A stretch of 64,000 bases of DNA. It comes from Salinicoccus kekensis. GTDB lineage: Bacteria > Bacillota > Bacilli > Staphylococcales > Salinicoccaceae. Under the pieces are notes generated by a model, which was given only the letters and a program-made list of their open reading frames with translations, was not told the origin of the DNA and searched no databases. Below, piece after piece: positions 16,251 to 26,245 of this stretch (positions are counted from its first letter, which is position 1; every line of letters starts with the position of its first letter). The stretch lies in the NCBI RefSeq assembly GCF_900220995.1, contig NZ_OBQF01000001.1:496001-560000 (forward strand), written 5' to 3'. The position numbers and the translations under genes were made by a program.

Positions 16251-17306
16251 ATGATTAAAATCGATAAAGTTCGGGAATTGATCGATTCCGAAGGGATTGA
16301 TGCCCTGCTCGTGATGAGTGATTACAACAGAAGGTACCTTTCCGGTTTTACAGGATCGAGCGGGGCCGTGGTCATCACGAAAGATGATAAATACCTGATA
16401 TCGGATTTCAGGTATGATGCCCAGGCACGGGAACAGGCACAAGATTTCGAATTCGTATTACAGAAGAAGGGGCTGCTTGATTTTCTCATTCAATTTCTGG
16501 AGGAGAAAAATTTAAAAGTCGTCGGATTTGAAGGGGCTCATGTAAATTATAATACATACAGCCGGCTTCAGGAAAATTTCGAGCTGACACCTCTGACGGA
16601 TGAAGTCGAGAAAATCAGAATGTACAAGACGTCGGATGAACTTCAGCTGATCAAAAAAGCATGTGAAATCGCCGATGAATCATATGAATTCATTCTGAAG
16701 TATGTGCAGTCCGGCATGACCGAACTCCAGGTGAAAAACGCGCTTGAAAGCCATATGACCAAACTGGGTGCAAGCGGTGCAAGTTTCGATACGATTGTTG
16801 CAAGCGGCTACAGAGGTGCACTTCCGCACGGAGTGGCTTCGGATAAGATCATCGAGACCGGCGATATGGTCACATTGGACTTCGGTGCCTATTATAAAGG
16901 CTATGCTTCCGACATCACGCGGTCATTTGCAGTCGGCGGTGTCAGCGATGAAATGGAACGCATATACAATATCGTACTCGAGGCACAGCTCAAGGCACTG
17001 GACCATGTCAAAACCGGGATGACGGGATCGGAAGCCGACAAGGTGGCCCGGGATGTCATCACGGAACACGGCTACGGTGAAAACTTCGGCCACTCCCTCG
17101 GCCACGGCTTCGGACTGGAAGTGCATGAAAGGCCGGCTCTTGCAAAGAGCAGCGATACTGTACTTGAGGAAAACATGTGTGTCACGATCGAACCGGGCAT
17201 ATATGTAGAAGATCTCGGCGGTGTCAGGATCGAGGATGACTGCCTCGTCACCGGCGACGGCCTGAAAAAACTCACACACAGCTCCAAGGAACTGTTCATT
17301 TTATAA
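16251..17306 (+). CDS. pepQ: Xaa-Pro dipeptidase, M24 family (YqhT)
   Basis: Cytosolic metallopeptidase of 351 residues that cleaves dipeptides with C-terminal proline. An N-terminal creatinase-like domain (1-125) is followed by a pita-bread domain. Metal ligands are visible in LDFGAYYKGYASDITR, GHSLGHGFGLEVHE, TIEPGIYV and the final VRIEDDCLV. GAGGTG precedes the ATG. It leads into efp after 23 bases, the same yqhT-efp order as in Bacillus and Staphylococcus. Confidence 0.94.
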   Translation: MIKIDKVRELIDSEGIDALLVMSDYNRRYLSGFTGSSGAVVITKDDKYLISDFRYDAQAREQAQDFEFVLQKKGLLDFLIQFLEEKNLKVVGFEGAHVNYNTYSRLQENFELTPLTDEVEKIRMYKTSDELQLIKKACEIADESYEFILKYVQSGMTELQVKNALESHMTKLGASGASFDTIVASGYRGALPHGVASDKIIETGDMVTLDFGAYYKGYASDITRSFAVGGVSDEMERIYNIVLEAQLKALDHVKTGMTGSEADKVARDVITEHGYGENFGHSLGHGFGLEVHERPALAKSSDTVLEENMCVTIEPGIYVEDLGGVRIEDDCLVTGDGLKKLTHSSKELFIL

Positions 17307-17329
17307 TTTTACTATAGGAGGAAGATTAA

Positions 17330-17887
17330 ATGATCTCAGTAAATGACTTCAAAACAGGTTTAACGATAGAAACGGACGGCGGCATATGGAGGGTGACGGA
17401 CTTCCAGCACGTCAAACCCGGAAAGGGCGCGGCATTTGTACGCAGCAAGCTGAAGAATTTAAGAACCGGCGCCATCCAGGAAAAGACTTTCAGGGCAGGC
17501 GAGAAAGTCGGACGGGCACAGATTGATAACATGAAAATGCAGTATCTGTATGCGGATGGCGACAGCCATATATTCATGGACAATAATTCATACGAGCAGG
17601 TGGAGCTTCAGGCTTCCCAGCTGGAGCACGAACTGCAGTTCCTGAAAGCGAATATGAACGTGACCATCATGATGTACGGCAATGAAACGCTCGGCGTTGA
17701 ACTGCCGAAGTCTGTAGAACTTGAAGTGATTGAAGCAGAGCCCGGCATCAAAGGCGATACCGCTTCGGGTGCTACTAAAGCGGCGACGCTGGAAACCGGC
17801 ATCACAGCACAGGTGCCGTTGTTCGTCAACCAGGGGGACAGCGTGATCGTCAGCACTGAAGACGGCTCATACTTGTCCAGAGCTTAA
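17330..17887 (+). CDS. efp: translation elongation factor P
   Basis: EF-P relieves ribosomes stalled at polyproline stretches. It has 185 residues and three beta-barrel domains. The N-terminal KOW-like domain carries the loop [13 protein letters not shown] with Lys at the tip, the site modified in many bacteria. The EF-P signature near 150-170 ([18 protein letters not shown]) is complete. TAGGAGG precedes the ATG. It ends at a terminator, so pepQ-efp is a closed unit. Confidence 0.96.
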   Translation: MISVNDFKTGLTIETDGGIWRVTDFQHVKPGKGAAFVRSKLKNLRTGAIQEKTFRAGEKVGRAQIDNMKMQYLYADGDSHIFMDNNSYEQVELQASQLEHELQFLKANMNVTIMMYGNETLGVELPKSVELEVIEAEPGIKGDTASGATKAATLETGITAQVPLFVNQGDSVIVSTEDGSYLSRA

Positions 17888-17910
17888 AAGCAGAGAGTTC
17901 TCTGCTTTTA
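17886..17910 (+). terminator. intrinsic terminator after efp
   Basis: Stem AAAAGCAGAGA / TCTCTGCTTTT with a 2-3 base loop and a following T-rich stretch. Confidence 0.85.
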
Positions 17911-17920
17911 TTATTTTCAC

Positions 17921-17949
17921 TTGAATTGGTATGACCACTGAAGTAGAAT
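17921..17949 (+). promoter_or_regulatory. promoter of the accB operon
   Basis: -35 TTGAAT (17921-17926), 17-base spacer, -10 TAGAAT (17944-17949), just after the efp terminator. No FapR operator was recognised. Confidence 0.65.
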
Positions 17950-17981
17950 TATAGAAAGAAATTTTCTTAAGGAGTATTGCT

Positions 17982-18413
17982 ATGAACTTTGATGATCTTG
18001 ATAAATTAATTGAACGCATGGAAAAAGCTTCCCTGTCCGAAATATCCTATAAGGATGGCGAAGTCGACATTAAATTGAAAAAAGAAATGCAAAAAGAAGT
18101 GGTGGAGACGCCTGCCCAGCCGGTACCGGCCGCCCAGCCGACCGCTAAGGCTGCCGAAGCGGCACCGGCTGAGAAAGACGGCGTGCTTGTTAAGGCACCA
18201 ATGGTGGGAACGTTCTACAAAGCACCTTCTCCTGAATCCGATCCGTTCGTCAGTGTCGGGGATAAAGTGACGAATGAGAGCGTGGTCTGCATTTTGGAGG
18301 CCATGAAACTGTTCAATGAAATCCAGGCAGAAACTTCCGGTGAAATCGCAGAAATTCTCGTTGAAGACGGGGAAATGGTTGAGTACGATCAACCATTGTT
18401 CAGGATAATATGA
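17982..18413 (+). CDS. accB: biotin carboxyl carrier protein of acetyl-CoA carboxylase
   Basis: Carries the biotin group that shuttles CO2 in malonyl-CoA synthesis, the first step of fatty-acid synthesis. It has 143 residues. A helical N-terminus and a Pro/Ala-rich hinge (about 43-64) lead to a biotinyl domain in which Lys109 of CILEAMKL is the attachment site. AAGGAG precedes the ATG. The stop overlaps the accC ATG by 4 bases, as in most Firmicutes. Confidence 0.96.
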   Translation: MNFDDLDKLIERMEKASLSEISYKDGEVDIKLKKEMQKEVVETPAQPVPAAQPTAKAAEAAPAEKDGVLVKAPMVGTFYKAPSPESDPFVSVGDKVTNESVVCILEAMKLFNEIQAETSGEIAEILVEDGEMVEYDQPLFRII

Positions 18414-19759
18414 TTAAAAAAGTACTCGTTGCCAACCGCGGTGAAATTGCAGTAAGGATCATACGTGCATGCAGTGAGCTTGGAATTGAATCTGTCAGCA
18501 TCTACTCAGAAGCGGATAAGGACAGTCTGCACCGGAAGATTGCCACTGAATCCTACTGCATCGGCCCGAAACTCTCAAAAGACAGTTATCTGGATATGAT
18601 CAGCATCATCACAATTGCCAAGAAGACCGGCTGTGATGCGGTCCATCCGGGCTACGGATTTTTAGCGGAGAACAGCGATTTTGCAGAGATGTGTGAATCA
18701 TCCAACCTCATCTTCATCGGTCCGATGTACGAGACGATTGCGCTGATGGGTGTCAAAGACGTGGCTAAAAACACGATGGAAAAAGCAGGCGTCCCGACAG
18801 TGCCGGGCAGTGCAGGTGTCGTCCAGTCGATTGAACATGCAAGGGAAGTCGCCGGGGGTGTCGGTTATCCGGTCATCATCAAGGCGAGTTACGGCGGCGG
18901 CGGGAAAGGCATCCGTGTTGCACGCAATGAAGAAGAGCTGATTCAGAATTACAAGATGACGGAACAGGAGGCCGAGAGTGCATTCGGCAATAAGAGCCTC
19001 TATATTGAGAAATATATTGAGAATTTCCGCCATATTGAAATACAGGTGCTTGGGGACTATCACGGGAACGTGGTCCATCTCGGCGAACGGGACTGCACCG
19101 TGCAGCGCCGTATGCAGAAGCTTGTCGAGGAGGCGCCGAGCCCGGTGCTCACGGAAGATAAACGCCGTGAAATGGGCGAGACGGCGGTGAGGGCGGCCAA
19201 GAGCATCGATTACATCGGTGCAGGCACGATCGAGTTCATCTATGACCTGAATGATGATAATTTTTATTTCATGGAAATGAATACGCGCATCCAGGTTGAG
19301 CACCCTGTCACGGAAATGATCACGGGTATCGACCTTGTTAAAATGCAGCTCAAGATCGCCATGAGGGAAGAGATCCCTTTTAAGCAGGAGGATATCAAAT
19401 TCAACGGTCATGCGATTGAATACCGCATCAATGCAGAGAACCCTTCAAAGAACTTCATGCCTTCCGCCGGTAAAATCACCAATTACATCACTCCGGGCGG
19501 CTTTGGTGTCAGGATGGACACAGCTGCCTACAGCGGCTACACCATCCCTCCATATTATGATTCGATGATCGCCAAACTGATCGTGCACAGCGATTCAAGG
19601 GAGGAAGCCATCAATATTTCCAAAAGGGCGCTTGGAGAGTTCATAATCGACGGTATCGATACGACGATCCCGTTCCATATGAACCTGCTCAAAAATGATG
19701 ACTTCATAAATAATAACTACAATACAAATTTTTTAGCTGAAAATGATATCATGGTATAA
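18410..19759 (+). CDS. accC: biotin carboxylase of acetyl-CoA carboxylase
   Basis: ATP-dependent carboxylation of biotin on AccB. It has 449 residues, the normal size. An N-terminal Rossmann-like domain ([16 protein letters not shown]) precedes an ATP-grasp domain with the glycine-rich [13 protein letters not shown] loop and the catalytic [17 protein letters not shown] segment, then the C-terminal carboxylase domain. The partner carboxyltransferase genes accA and accD are not in the window. Confidence 0.96.
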   Translation: MIKKVLVANRGEIAVRIIRACSELGIESVSIYSEADKDSLHRKIATESYCIGPKLSKDSYLDMISIITIAKKTGCDAVHPGYGFLAENSDFAEMCESSNLIFIGPMYETIALMGVKDVAKNTMEKAGVPTVPGSAGVVQSIEHAREVAGGVGYPVIIKASYGGGGKGIRVARNEEELIQNYKMTEQEAESAFGNKSLYIEKYIENFRHIEIQVLGDYHGNVVHLGERDCTVQRRMQKLVEEAPSPVLTEDKRREMGETAVRAAKSIDYIGAGTIEFIYDLNDDNFYFMEMNTRIQVEHPVTEMITGIDLVKMQLKIAMREEIPFKQEDIKFNGHAIEYRINAENPSKNFMPSAGKITNYITPGGFGVRMDTAAYSGYTIPPYYDSMIAKLIVHSDSREEAINISKRALGEFIIDGIDTTIPFHMNLLKNDDFINNNYNTNFLAENDIMV

Positions 19760-19780
19760 TGGTATCAAGAGGTGATGTCA

Positions 19781-20131
19781 GTGAAAATTTCAACCCAAAA
19801 TTCAAATCTGGGTGCTATCAATATTTCGCCTGAAGTCATAGAGGTCATAACGAGCATTGCAGTGACCGAAACCCCGGGTGTGCACAGTCTGCAGAACAAC
19901 TTCGCGAGCGGTAATATAGAAAAGCTCGGCAAGAAGTTCCGTGGACGCGGTGTCAGGGTCGACCTGAAAGACGATGAAGTCATCCTTTCGATTTATGTCG
20001 CATTAAAAGAAGGTGTGAATGTTCATAAGGTCGCTGAGAATATTCAGTCCAACGTTAATCAGACTCTGCACACCATGCTGGAGCAGCAGGTCAAAGAAAT
20101 CAATGTTCACATCGTGAACATCATTAAATAG
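19781..20131 (+). CDS. yqhY: Asp23/Gls24 family protein (YqhY)
   Basis: A small cytosolic protein of the alkaline-shock Asp23 family, about 117 residues. It shows the family's N-terminal INISPEVIEVITSIAVTETPGV and C-terminal VNVHIVNI-type strand. YqhY is encoded with accBC in Bacillales and has been linked to control of acetyl-CoA carboxylase. The start was placed at GTG 19781, 6 bases after AAGAGGTG; in-frame starts at 19772 and 19775 overlap that site. nusB follows closely. Confidence 0.87.
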   Translation: MKISTQNSNLGAINISPEVIEVITSIAVTETPGVHSLQNNFASGNIEKLGKKFRGRGVRVDLKDDEVILSIYVALKEGVNVHKVAENIQSNVNQTLHTMLEQQVKEINVHIVNIIK

Positions 20132-20151
20132 AAGATAGATTGGTGTTATTT

Positions 20152-20559
20152 ATGAACAGACATGAACAGCGAAAGAAAATATTTCAAATATTATTCCAGC
20201 TCGATCACGATTTGGTCTCGCTTGAAGAGACCGCCTTCCATAACCTTTTTCAGGAGCAGGAGTATATGAAAGGTGTGGTCAACCACTACATCAGCAATAA
20301 GGAAACCGTGGACGGCCACATCAGCAAACACTTGAGTAATTACACCCTGGAGAGGATATCCAAGGCTGAAAGAAACGTTTTGAGGATGGCGGTGGCGGAA
20401 CTGCTTCTTCAGGACTCCCCGCCGAAGGTGATCATCAATGAAGCGGTCAGGATCGCAAAACTATACGGCGATAAGGACAGCCATAAATTCGTGAACGGCG
20501 TACTTAAGAACTTCCCTGAGTTTTTTGCAGAAATGGATGATGATCGTGATGGAAAGTAA
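20152..20559 (+). CDS. nusB: transcription antitermination factor NusB
   Basis: RNA-binding factor that, with NusE (S10), supports antitermination of rRNA operons. It has 135 residues in an all-helical NusB fold; MNRHEQRKKIFQILFQLD at the N-terminus and the C-terminal VIINEAVRIAKLYGDKDSHKFVNGVL segment are hallmark sequences. ATG 20152 is used rather than the upstream in-frame start at 20140. The end overlaps the start of xseA. Confidence 0.94.
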   Translation: MNRHEQRKKIFQILFQLDHDLVSLEETAFHNLFQEQEYMKGVVNHYISNKETVDGHISKHLSNYTLERISKAERNVLRMAVAELLLQDSPPKVIINEAVRIAKLYGDKDSHKFVNGVLKNFPEFFAEMDDDRDGK

Positions 20560-21889
20560 CAAATATCTGTCTGTGAAGGCCTTGACAAAATATTTGAAAT
20601 ATAAATTTGACCAAGACCCGTATTTACGACGGGTCTTTGTTACAGGTGAATTATCCAACGTCAAACATCATACGAACGGCCACTTATATTTTGCTTTAAA
20701 AGACGGCCACTCGGTGATCAGGGGCGTCATGTTCAAATCTTCTGCAGGGAAGCTTTTATTCGAGCCTGAAGAAGGGCAGAAAGTGCTCATACAGGGACGG
20801 ATCAGTATATTTGAAATGAACGGCCAATATCAGATCTATGCGGATGATATTCAAATAGACGGTATTGGCCAGCTTTTTGAGCAGCTGGAAAAAGATAAAA
20901 AGGAACTTGCCGGAAAAGGGTACTTCGACAGCGAGCATAAAAAGGTCATCCCGAGATACCCGCAGCATATCGCGATCGTCAGTTCGGCCACGAGTGCTGC
21001 AGTGAAAGATATGATCACCACGTTCGAAAGACGGTATCCCCTCGTCCGGCTTACATTGATTGATACGCTTGTGCAGGGCTCGGGCAGTATGCAGGATGTG
21101 CTCACCAACCTCAAAAAAGCGGACAGCCTGGGGGCGGATGTCATTCTGCTTGCACGTGGGGGCGGCTCGATTGAAGACTTATGGACATTCAATGAAAAGG
21201 AAGTCGCCATGGCGGTCTTCAACACCCGCACGCCGGTCGTCACAGGGGTCGGCCATGAAACGGATACCACACTTGTGGATTACATCTCCGATTTAAGGGC
21301 ACCGACACCAACCGCAGCTGCAGAATTAACCGTCCCATTCCATCATGATATAGTGGAGAAGCTGAGGGAGACTGAACTTAAGCTCACCCGCAACCAGATA
21401 CAGGCGATCCAGTACAGGAAGCAGGCGCTCCTGTCGCTTTCAAATTATTATAAGTTCAAAACACCGGCGTTGCTTTACGACCAGCAGACAGAGCGGCTCA
21501 TGGTGCAGAAAGATAGGCTTGCAGGTAATTTCAACCGGCATTTCAGGGAGCATGCATACACCCTGAATCAGATGAAGTCAAATATCGGCCATCTATCCCC
21601 GATGCCTGCAATCAATAATGGGGGCAAACAGCTGGCGGGCCTCCGCGAGGATTTGGACGATGCGATGAGGATGGTCAATCAGAACCTCCGGCAGAAATTG
21701 TTCAACCGGCTGGAAATACTGGATTCACTAAGCCCGAGCGCTGTATTGAAACGCGGTTATTCCTACACTGTCAAAGACGGCGGTGTGGTGAAAAACGCCG
21801 GTGACCTCCGGGAAGGTGAGACGATCACCAGCCATTTCCATAAAGGCAATATAATCTCGAAAGTTATAGAGGTGAACGAAGATGAATGA
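20549..21889 (+). CDS. xseA: exodeoxyribonuclease VII large subunit
   Basis: Catalytic subunit of the single-strand-specific exonuclease ExoVII, about 446 residues. An N-terminal OB-fold (YLSVKALTKYL, FVTGELSN) precedes the catalytic core (ILLARGGGSIEDLW, TPVVTGVGHETD, LRAPTPTAAAE) and a long helical region (about 280-390). ATG 20549 lies within the nusB end and fits the family N-terminus; earlier in-frame ATGs would add non-conserved residues. It overlaps xseB by 8 bases. Confidence 0.94.
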   Translation: MESNKYLSVKALTKYLKYKFDQDPYLRRVFVTGELSNVKHHTNGHLYFALKDGHSVIRGVMFKSSAGKLLFEPEEGQKVLIQGRISIFEMNGQYQIYADDIQIDGIGQLFEQLEKDKKELAGKGYFDSEHKKVIPRYPQHIAIVSSATSAAVKDMITTFERRYPLVRLTLIDTLVQGSGSMQDVLTNLKKADSLGADVILLARGGGSIEDLWTFNEKEVAMAVFNTRTPVVTGVGHETDTTLVDYISDLRAPTPTAAAELTVPFHHDIVEKLRETELKLTRNQIQAIQYRKQALLSLSNYYKFKTPALLYDQQTERLMVQKDRLAGNFNRHFREHAYTLNQMKSNIGHLSPMPAINNGGKQLAGLREDLDDAMRMVNQNLRQKLFNRLEILDSLSPSAVLKRGYSYTVKDGGVVKNAGDLREGETITSHFHKGNIISKVIEVNEDE

Positions 21890-22091
21890 GCAAAAAACTG
21901 AGACTTTTGAAGAGAAGATGAAACGACTTGACGAAATCGTCCAGGAACTCGAAAAAGAAGAGGTCCCGCTTGAAAAGTCCCTCGAACTTTATAAGCAGGG
22001 TGTGGAGCTTTCCCGGGAATGTGAGCGCATATTGAAAGATGCAGAACTGAAAGTGGAAACTTTAAATAAGGATACGGATAATGAAAAATAA
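21882..22091 (+). CDS. xseB: exodeoxyribonuclease VII small subunit
   Basis: A 69-residue helical partner of XseA. The family core FEEKMKRLDEIVQELEKEE and the following LEKSLELYKQGVEL are intact. It overlaps both neighbours (8 bases with xseA, 11 bases with ispA), so production is translationally coupled. Confidence 0.94.
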   Translation: MNEQKTETFEEKMKRLDEIVQELEKEEVPLEKSLELYKQGVELSRECERILKDAELKVETLNKDTDNEK

Positions 22092-22959
22092 CATTGAAGA
22101 ATACTTGAAAAAAATAGATGAAATCATTTTATCCCATCTTGGCGGGAATCATATTTCAGGCACCATTGCGGAAGCGAGTAGATATTCCATCAAATCGGGC
22201 GGTAAAAGGTTCAGACCGTATTTGTTGTTTGCTGCACTGGATGCTTTTTCGATTCCGTTGGATAAAGGCTTGAAAACCGCAAGCGCCATCGAGATGATCC
22301 ACACCTACTCACTGATCCATGACGATCTGCCCGCTATGGATGATGATGATTTAAGGAGAGGGAACCCGACCAATCATAAAGTTTTCGGGGAAGCGGCAGC
22401 GATACTCGCCGGAGACAATCTTCTGACTGAATCCTTCCATTTAATCGTAAATGATGAAAAACTCAGTGGAGGAACCAGGCTGGAACTCGTACGGATCATA
22501 GCAGATTCAGCTGGGCAGAATGGAATGATCGGCGGACAGATGCTGGATATCGAGGCGGAAAATGAAGAGATCACTTTCGAAGAATTGGAAACGATTCATA
22601 AATACAAGACAGGCAGGCTGATCAGCGCTCCTGTTCATGCTGCAGTGACTATTGCAGAGGCCGACGCGGAAACTGCCTCACATCTTTTGAGGTTTTCCGA
22701 GTATCTGGGAATCATTTTTCAGATCAGGGATGATATACTGGATGTTACAGGCGATGTAAAAGTGACAGGGAAGAACACCGGAAGCGATGCGCGGAAGGAT
22801 AAAGTCACCTACGTCAGCGCCTTCGGTCTCGAAGGTGCAAAAGAACGGATGGAGCAGAAAGTGTCACTCGCGGAAGCGGAGCTGGACGCTGTAAAGAGGA
22901 CAATCGACATCACCGAGCTGAAAAACGTCCTGAACAAATTTGCAATAAGGGATAATTGA
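22081..22959 (+). CDS. ispA: polyprenyl (farnesyl) diphosphate synthase
   Basis: Condenses isopentenyl diphosphate with allylic diphosphates to give farnesyl diphosphate. It has 292 residues. The first Asp-rich motif is DDLPAMDDDDLRRG (about 82-95) and the second is IRDDILDVTGD (about 215-225). The bulky residues before the first motif (IHTYSLIH) fit a C15 product. The gene follows xseB, as in Bacillus and Staphylococcus. A possible extended -10 promoter for dxs lies just after it. Confidence 0.93.
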   Translation: MKNNIEEYLKKIDEIILSHLGGNHISGTIAEASRYSIKSGGKRFRPYLLFAALDAFSIPLDKGLKTASAIEMIHTYSLIHDDLPAMDDDDLRRGNPTNHKVFGEAAAILAGDNLLTESFHLIVNDEKLSGGTRLELVRIIADSAGQNGMIGGQMLDIEAENEEITFEELETIHKYKTGRLISAPVHAAVTIAEADAETASHLLRFSEYLGIIFQIRDDILDVTGDVKVTGKNTGSDARKDKVTYVSAFGLEGAKERMEQKVSLAEAELDAVKRTIDITELKNVLNKFAIRDN

Positions 22960-22998
22960 ATTAATTTCACTTATTGTATTCTTAGATACTGTTAGTGA

Positions 22999-23007
22999 TG
23001 TTATAAT
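22999..23007 (+). promoter_or_regulatory. possible extended -10 promoter for dxs
   Basis: TGTTATAAT (TG-n-TATAAT) sits 33 bases before the dxs start; the -35 region (TTCTTA) is weak. It would let dxs be expressed apart from ispA. Confidence 0.45.
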
Positions 23008-23039
23008 TGAAAACAGTAAATTTAAAGGTTGGATGTATT

Positions 23040-24929
23040 ATGAATCTTTTTCAAATCGAAAATCCAAAGTTCCTCAAAAACCTGGACACACAAGAATTGG
23101 AATCACTCTCCCAGGATATCAGGGAATTTTTAATAGAATCATGTGCGATTACAGGTGGACACATCGGTGCCAATCTCGGGGTGGTTGAATTGTCCATCGC
23201 GATGCACAAACATTTCAATTCCCCTGAAGACAAATTCATTTTTGATGTGGGCCACCAGGCATATATCCATAAAATATTGACCGGCAGGATCAGCCAGTTC
23301 GATACTTTGAGGCAGTACAAAGGGTTATGCGGTTTTCCAAAAACTCGTGAATCAGAACATGATGTCTGGGAAGCCGGGCATTCCAGCACTTCCTTGTCCG
23401 CAGCGATGGGCATCGCTAAAGCAAGGGATATCAAGGCTGAAGATTATCATGTCGTCCCTGTCATCGGAGATGGTGCCCTTACCGGCGGGATGGCGCTTGA
23501 AGCGCTCAATCACATCGGATCCGATAAGACGGATATGACGATCATCCTGAACGATAACGAAATGAGCATCGCGCCGAATGTCGGCGCACTTCACAACATG
23601 CTCGGCCGGATCCGTACAAACAGCAACTACAACAGGTTCAAACATGATGTCGAAGATGCAATACAGAAAATGCCGCAGGTCGGCTCAAGGCTGCGAGATG
23701 TGGCAGACCGTGTCAAAGACAGCCTGAAATATCTGGTTGTGGAAGGCATCTTCTTCGAAGAGCTCGGAATCAAGTATATCGGTCCGGTGGATGGGCATGA
23801 CTTTGAAGATCTCGAGCGTGCGATCGAGTCTGCAAAAGACTATAAGGGTCCTGTAATCGTCCATGTCATCACTAAAAAGGGCAAGGGCTACCATCCTGCA
23901 GAAGACGATAAGCTCGGCACATGGCATGGCCTCGGTCCATATAAGATAGAAACAGGGGAAGTGCTCGGAAAAAAGCAGACCGTCTCCTGGAGCGAGTTCA
24001 TGTCGAATTCTGTGCTTGAAAAAGCGCATGAGGACGAGAGCATCGTGGCGATTACACCAGCCATGCCGGTCGGCAGCAAGCTGACCAGGTTCCAAAGAGA
24101 GCTGCCGGACCGCTTCTTTGATGTGGGCATTGCAGAACAGCATGCAGTGACGATGTCCGCAGGACTGGCTTCAAACGGCATGCGGCCTTATCTTGCGATA
24201 TACTCGACATTTCTCCAAAGAGGTTATGATCAGCTGCTGCATGATGTGGACCGTCAGAATCTGAATGTTTTCATCGGTATAGACCGGAGCGGTCTCGTGG
24301 GAGCGGACGGGGAAACTCACCAGGGTGTTTTTGATATCAGCTTCATCACTCCGTTGCCGAATATGACATTGATGATGCCGCGGGATGAATTTGAGGCTGC
24401 AAAAATGATCGACCTTGCTTTTGAACATGAAGGGCCGGTCGCACTCAGGTATCCGAGAGGCAACGTCCCGGGTGTGGACATGAATCAGTCGAGGCCTTCA
24501 TTCGATATCGGTGAATGGGAACTGCTGAAAGAGGGCAATGATCTCCAGATCATCTCTTTCGGACCGACAGTTGCTCTTGCAGAGGAAGCCGCCGGCACAC
24601 TGAGCCGCGAAGAGACTGAGGCGGGTGTGGTGAATGCGAGGTTCATCAAACCGCTCGATGAGAAATATCTGCATGCACTGGGTGCGTCTGACGCCCCGGT
24701 CGTCGTTGTCGAAGAGTCGATGCTTGAAGGCGGGCTCGGCAGCATGATCGCGACATTTTTCAGCGACCATCAATACACTAACAAGGTGAAACGTATCGGC
24801 ATAGATAATGAATATATCGAGCATGGCGATGTAAACCTTTTATTGGAAGATATCGGGATAACTGCTGCGAACATTCATCATGAAGCTTTAAAATTGGTTG
24901 GTAAAAAACATGAAAAAAGTCCGTATTGA
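23040..24929 (+). CDS. dxs: 1-deoxy-D-xylulose-5-phosphate synthase
   Basis: Thiamine-diphosphate enzyme that joins pyruvate and glyceraldehyde-3-phosphate, the first step of the MEP isoprenoid pathway. It has 629 residues, full length. The ThDP site [16 protein letters not shown], the [11 protein letters not shown] and [12 protein letters not shown] segments, and the [15 protein letters not shown] and RYPRG motifs of the second half are intact. ATG 23040 matches the usual N-terminus. S. aureus lacks dxs and uses mevalonate, so its presence here marks a Bacillus-like isoprenoid route. Confidence 0.95.
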   Translation: MNLFQIENPKFLKNLDTQELESLSQDIREFLIESCAITGGHIGANLGVVELSIAMHKHFNSPEDKFIFDVGHQAYIHKILTGRISQFDTLRQYKGLCGFPKTRESEHDVWEAGHSSTSLSAAMGIAKARDIKAEDYHVVPVIGDGALTGGMALEALNHIGSDKTDMTIILNDNEMSIAPNVGALHNMLGRIRTNSNYNRFKHDVEDAIQKMPQVGSRLRDVADRVKDSLKYLVVEGIFFEELGIKYIGPVDGHDFEDLERAIESAKDYKGPVIVHVITKKGKGYHPAEDDKLGTWHGLGPYKIETGEVLGKKQTVSWSEFMSNSVLEKAHEDESIVAITPAMPVGSKLTRFQRELPDRFFDVGIAEQHAVTMSAGLASNGMRPYLAIYSTFLQRGYDQLLHDVDRQNLNVFIGIDRSGLVGADGETHQGVFDISFITPLPNMTLMMPRDEFEAAKMIDLAFEHEGPVALRYPRGNVPGVDMNQSRPSFDIGEWELLKEGNDLQIISFGPTVALAEEAAGTLSREETEAGVVNARFIKPLDEKYLHALGASDAPVVVVEESMLEGGLGSMIATFFSDHQYTNKVKRIGIDNEYIEHGDVNLLLEDIGITAANIHHEALKLVGKKHEKSPY

Positions 24930-25692
24930 CGCTTACCTGGAAGAAAACTACAATATCGGGACGCTTGAGGAAGTCAGGCGTTTCATAATGGCCGGTAAAG
25001 TGTTGAACAACAATCAGCCGGTATATAAACCTTCCGAAATGATTGTCCCTGAGAAAGCGGATATCAGGTTCAAAAATTTAAAGTCATTCGTTTCGAGGGG
25101 TGGCTTGAAACTGAAACATGCCATAGAAGAATTCGGGATCGATCTCCGGGACAGGATCATGATCGACATCGGCAGTTCAACAGGCGGATTTACGGATTGT
25201 GCCCTGCAGAACGGTGCCAGGCTTGTATATGCGGTGGATGTCGGAACCAATCAGCTCGACTATAAACTCAGAATCCACCCGCAGGTCGTCGTTAAAGAAC
25301 AGACGAATTTTAAGATCACCGGGGCAGAAGATTTTTCTCCTGTGCCGGACATCATGAGCATTGATGTTTCATTCACCTCGATTGTTCCCATACTGAGACA
25401 TATCAGGAAACTGTTCGACCATGAGTATGAAATCATTGCACTGATCAAACCCCAGTTTGAAAGTTTTCTTGAAGAGCGGGAATCTGACGGTATCATCACT
25501 TCTGCGGAAACCCACAAAAATGTGATCAGCAGGGTGGCCGCAGAATGCAGGACACTGGATTTACAGCCGGTGGCCGTCACCAAATCGAAGGTCAAGGGAG
25601 CCAAGGGCAATCAGGAATATCTGCTCCATGCAGTGCATAATATGAATGGCAGAAAGAGTCTCACTGAAGAAGACATTCACTTTGTAATATAA
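24910..25692 (+). CDS. tlyA: TlyA family rRNA 2'-O-methyltransferase
   Basis: A 260-residue protein with an N-terminal S4 RNA-binding domain (about 1-60) followed by an FtsJ-like SAM-dependent methyltransferase domain. The SAM motif [18 protein letters not shown] is at about 84-101. Mycobacterial TlyA methylates ribose in 16S and 23S rRNA; older annotations call it hemolysin A. It overlaps the dxs end by 20 bases with a weak binding site, indicating coupled translation. A terminator covers its stop codon. Confidence 0.9.
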   Translation: MKKVRIDAYLEENYNIGTLEEVRRFIMAGKVLNNNQPVYKPSEMIVPEKADIRFKNLKSFVSRGGLKLKHAIEEFGIDLRDRIMIDIGSSTGGFTDCALQNGARLVYAVDVGTNQLDYKLRIHPQVVVKEQTNFKITGAEDFSPVPDIMSIDVSFTSIVPILRHIRKLFDHEYEIIALIKPQFESFLEERESDGIITSAETHKNVISRVAAECRTLDLQPVAVTKSKVKGAKGNQEYLLHAVHNMNGRKSLTEEDIHFVI

Positions 25693-25706
25693 GTGAATGT
25701 TTTTTT
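25673..25706 (+). terminator. intrinsic terminator at the end of tlyA
   Basis: Perfect 10-bp stem ACATTCACTT / AAGTGAATGT followed by seven T residues. The tlyA stop codon (25690-25692) lies within it. Confidence 0.85.
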
Positions 25707-25738
25707 AGTGTATTTCCTCCTCATGTTATGATATTATA

Positions 25739-25752
25739 TGTATAAATATACA
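25739..25752 (+). promoter_or_regulatory. ARG box (ArgR operator) upstream of argR
   Basis: TGTATAAATATACA fits the ArgR consensus TG-n-AT-nnnn-AT-n-CA exactly and is a near-perfect palindrome. It lies 24 bases before the argR start and just after a TATTAT -10-like hexamer (25732-25737), where it would block transcription. Autoregulation is the natural reading. Confidence 0.65.
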
Positions 25753-25775
25753 GGCTCATAATATGGAGGATAATA

Positions 25776-26228
25776 ATGTCAAACAAGTCGATCAGACAGA
25801 TTAAAATCAGAGAAATCATCACAAACAATAAAATCGAAACTCAGGAAGATCTGGTGGCCATGCTGAACGAATATAACTTCAACGTGACCCAGGCAACCGT
25901 TTCAAGGGATATCAAAGAACTTCAGCTGGTCAAGGTCCCTACACCGACTGGAGCTTATGTGTACAGCCTTCCAAAAGACCGGAAATTCCATCCTCTGGAA
26001 AAATTGGGGCGTTACCTGATGGACAGCTTCGTCAAGCTTGATTACACAGAGAATCTGCTGGTGCTGAAGACCCTTCCGGGCAATGCCCAGTCCATCGGGG
26101 CGATTATCGATCAGCTTGAATGGGAAGAAGTGGTTGGAACGATCTGTGGAGATGATACATGTCTATTGATCTGCCGGGATATAGATTCACAAGAGGCGAT
26201 CAGGGACCGTATTTTCAATCTGATTTAA
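25776..26228 (+). CDS. argR: arginine repressor ArgR/AhrC
   Basis: Arginine-sensing regulator of 150 residues. The N-terminal winged-helix domain ([20 protein letters not shown], then [18 protein letters not shown]) is typical, and the C-terminal hexamerisation and arginine-binding domain includes [15 protein letters not shown], with the DD pair that contacts arginine. ATGGAGGATAAT stands before the ATG. It is separated from tlyA by a terminator and preceded by an ARG box; recN follows 17 bases later. Confidence 0.94.
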   Translation: MSNKSIRQIKIREIITNNKIETQEDLVAMLNEYNFNVTQATVSRDIKELQLVKVPTPTGAYVYSLPKDRKFHPLEKLGRYLMDSFVKLDYTENLLVLKTLPGNAQSIGAIIDQLEWEEVVGTICGDDTCLLICRDIDSQEAIRDRIFNLI

Positions 26229-26245
26229 AAATTGGAGTGTTGTAG

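Noticed and set aside
24910-25692. tlyA as a hemolysin or virulence gene
   Set aside because: S4 plus FtsJ methyltransferase domains show an rRNA methyltransferase; the hemolysin name is historical.
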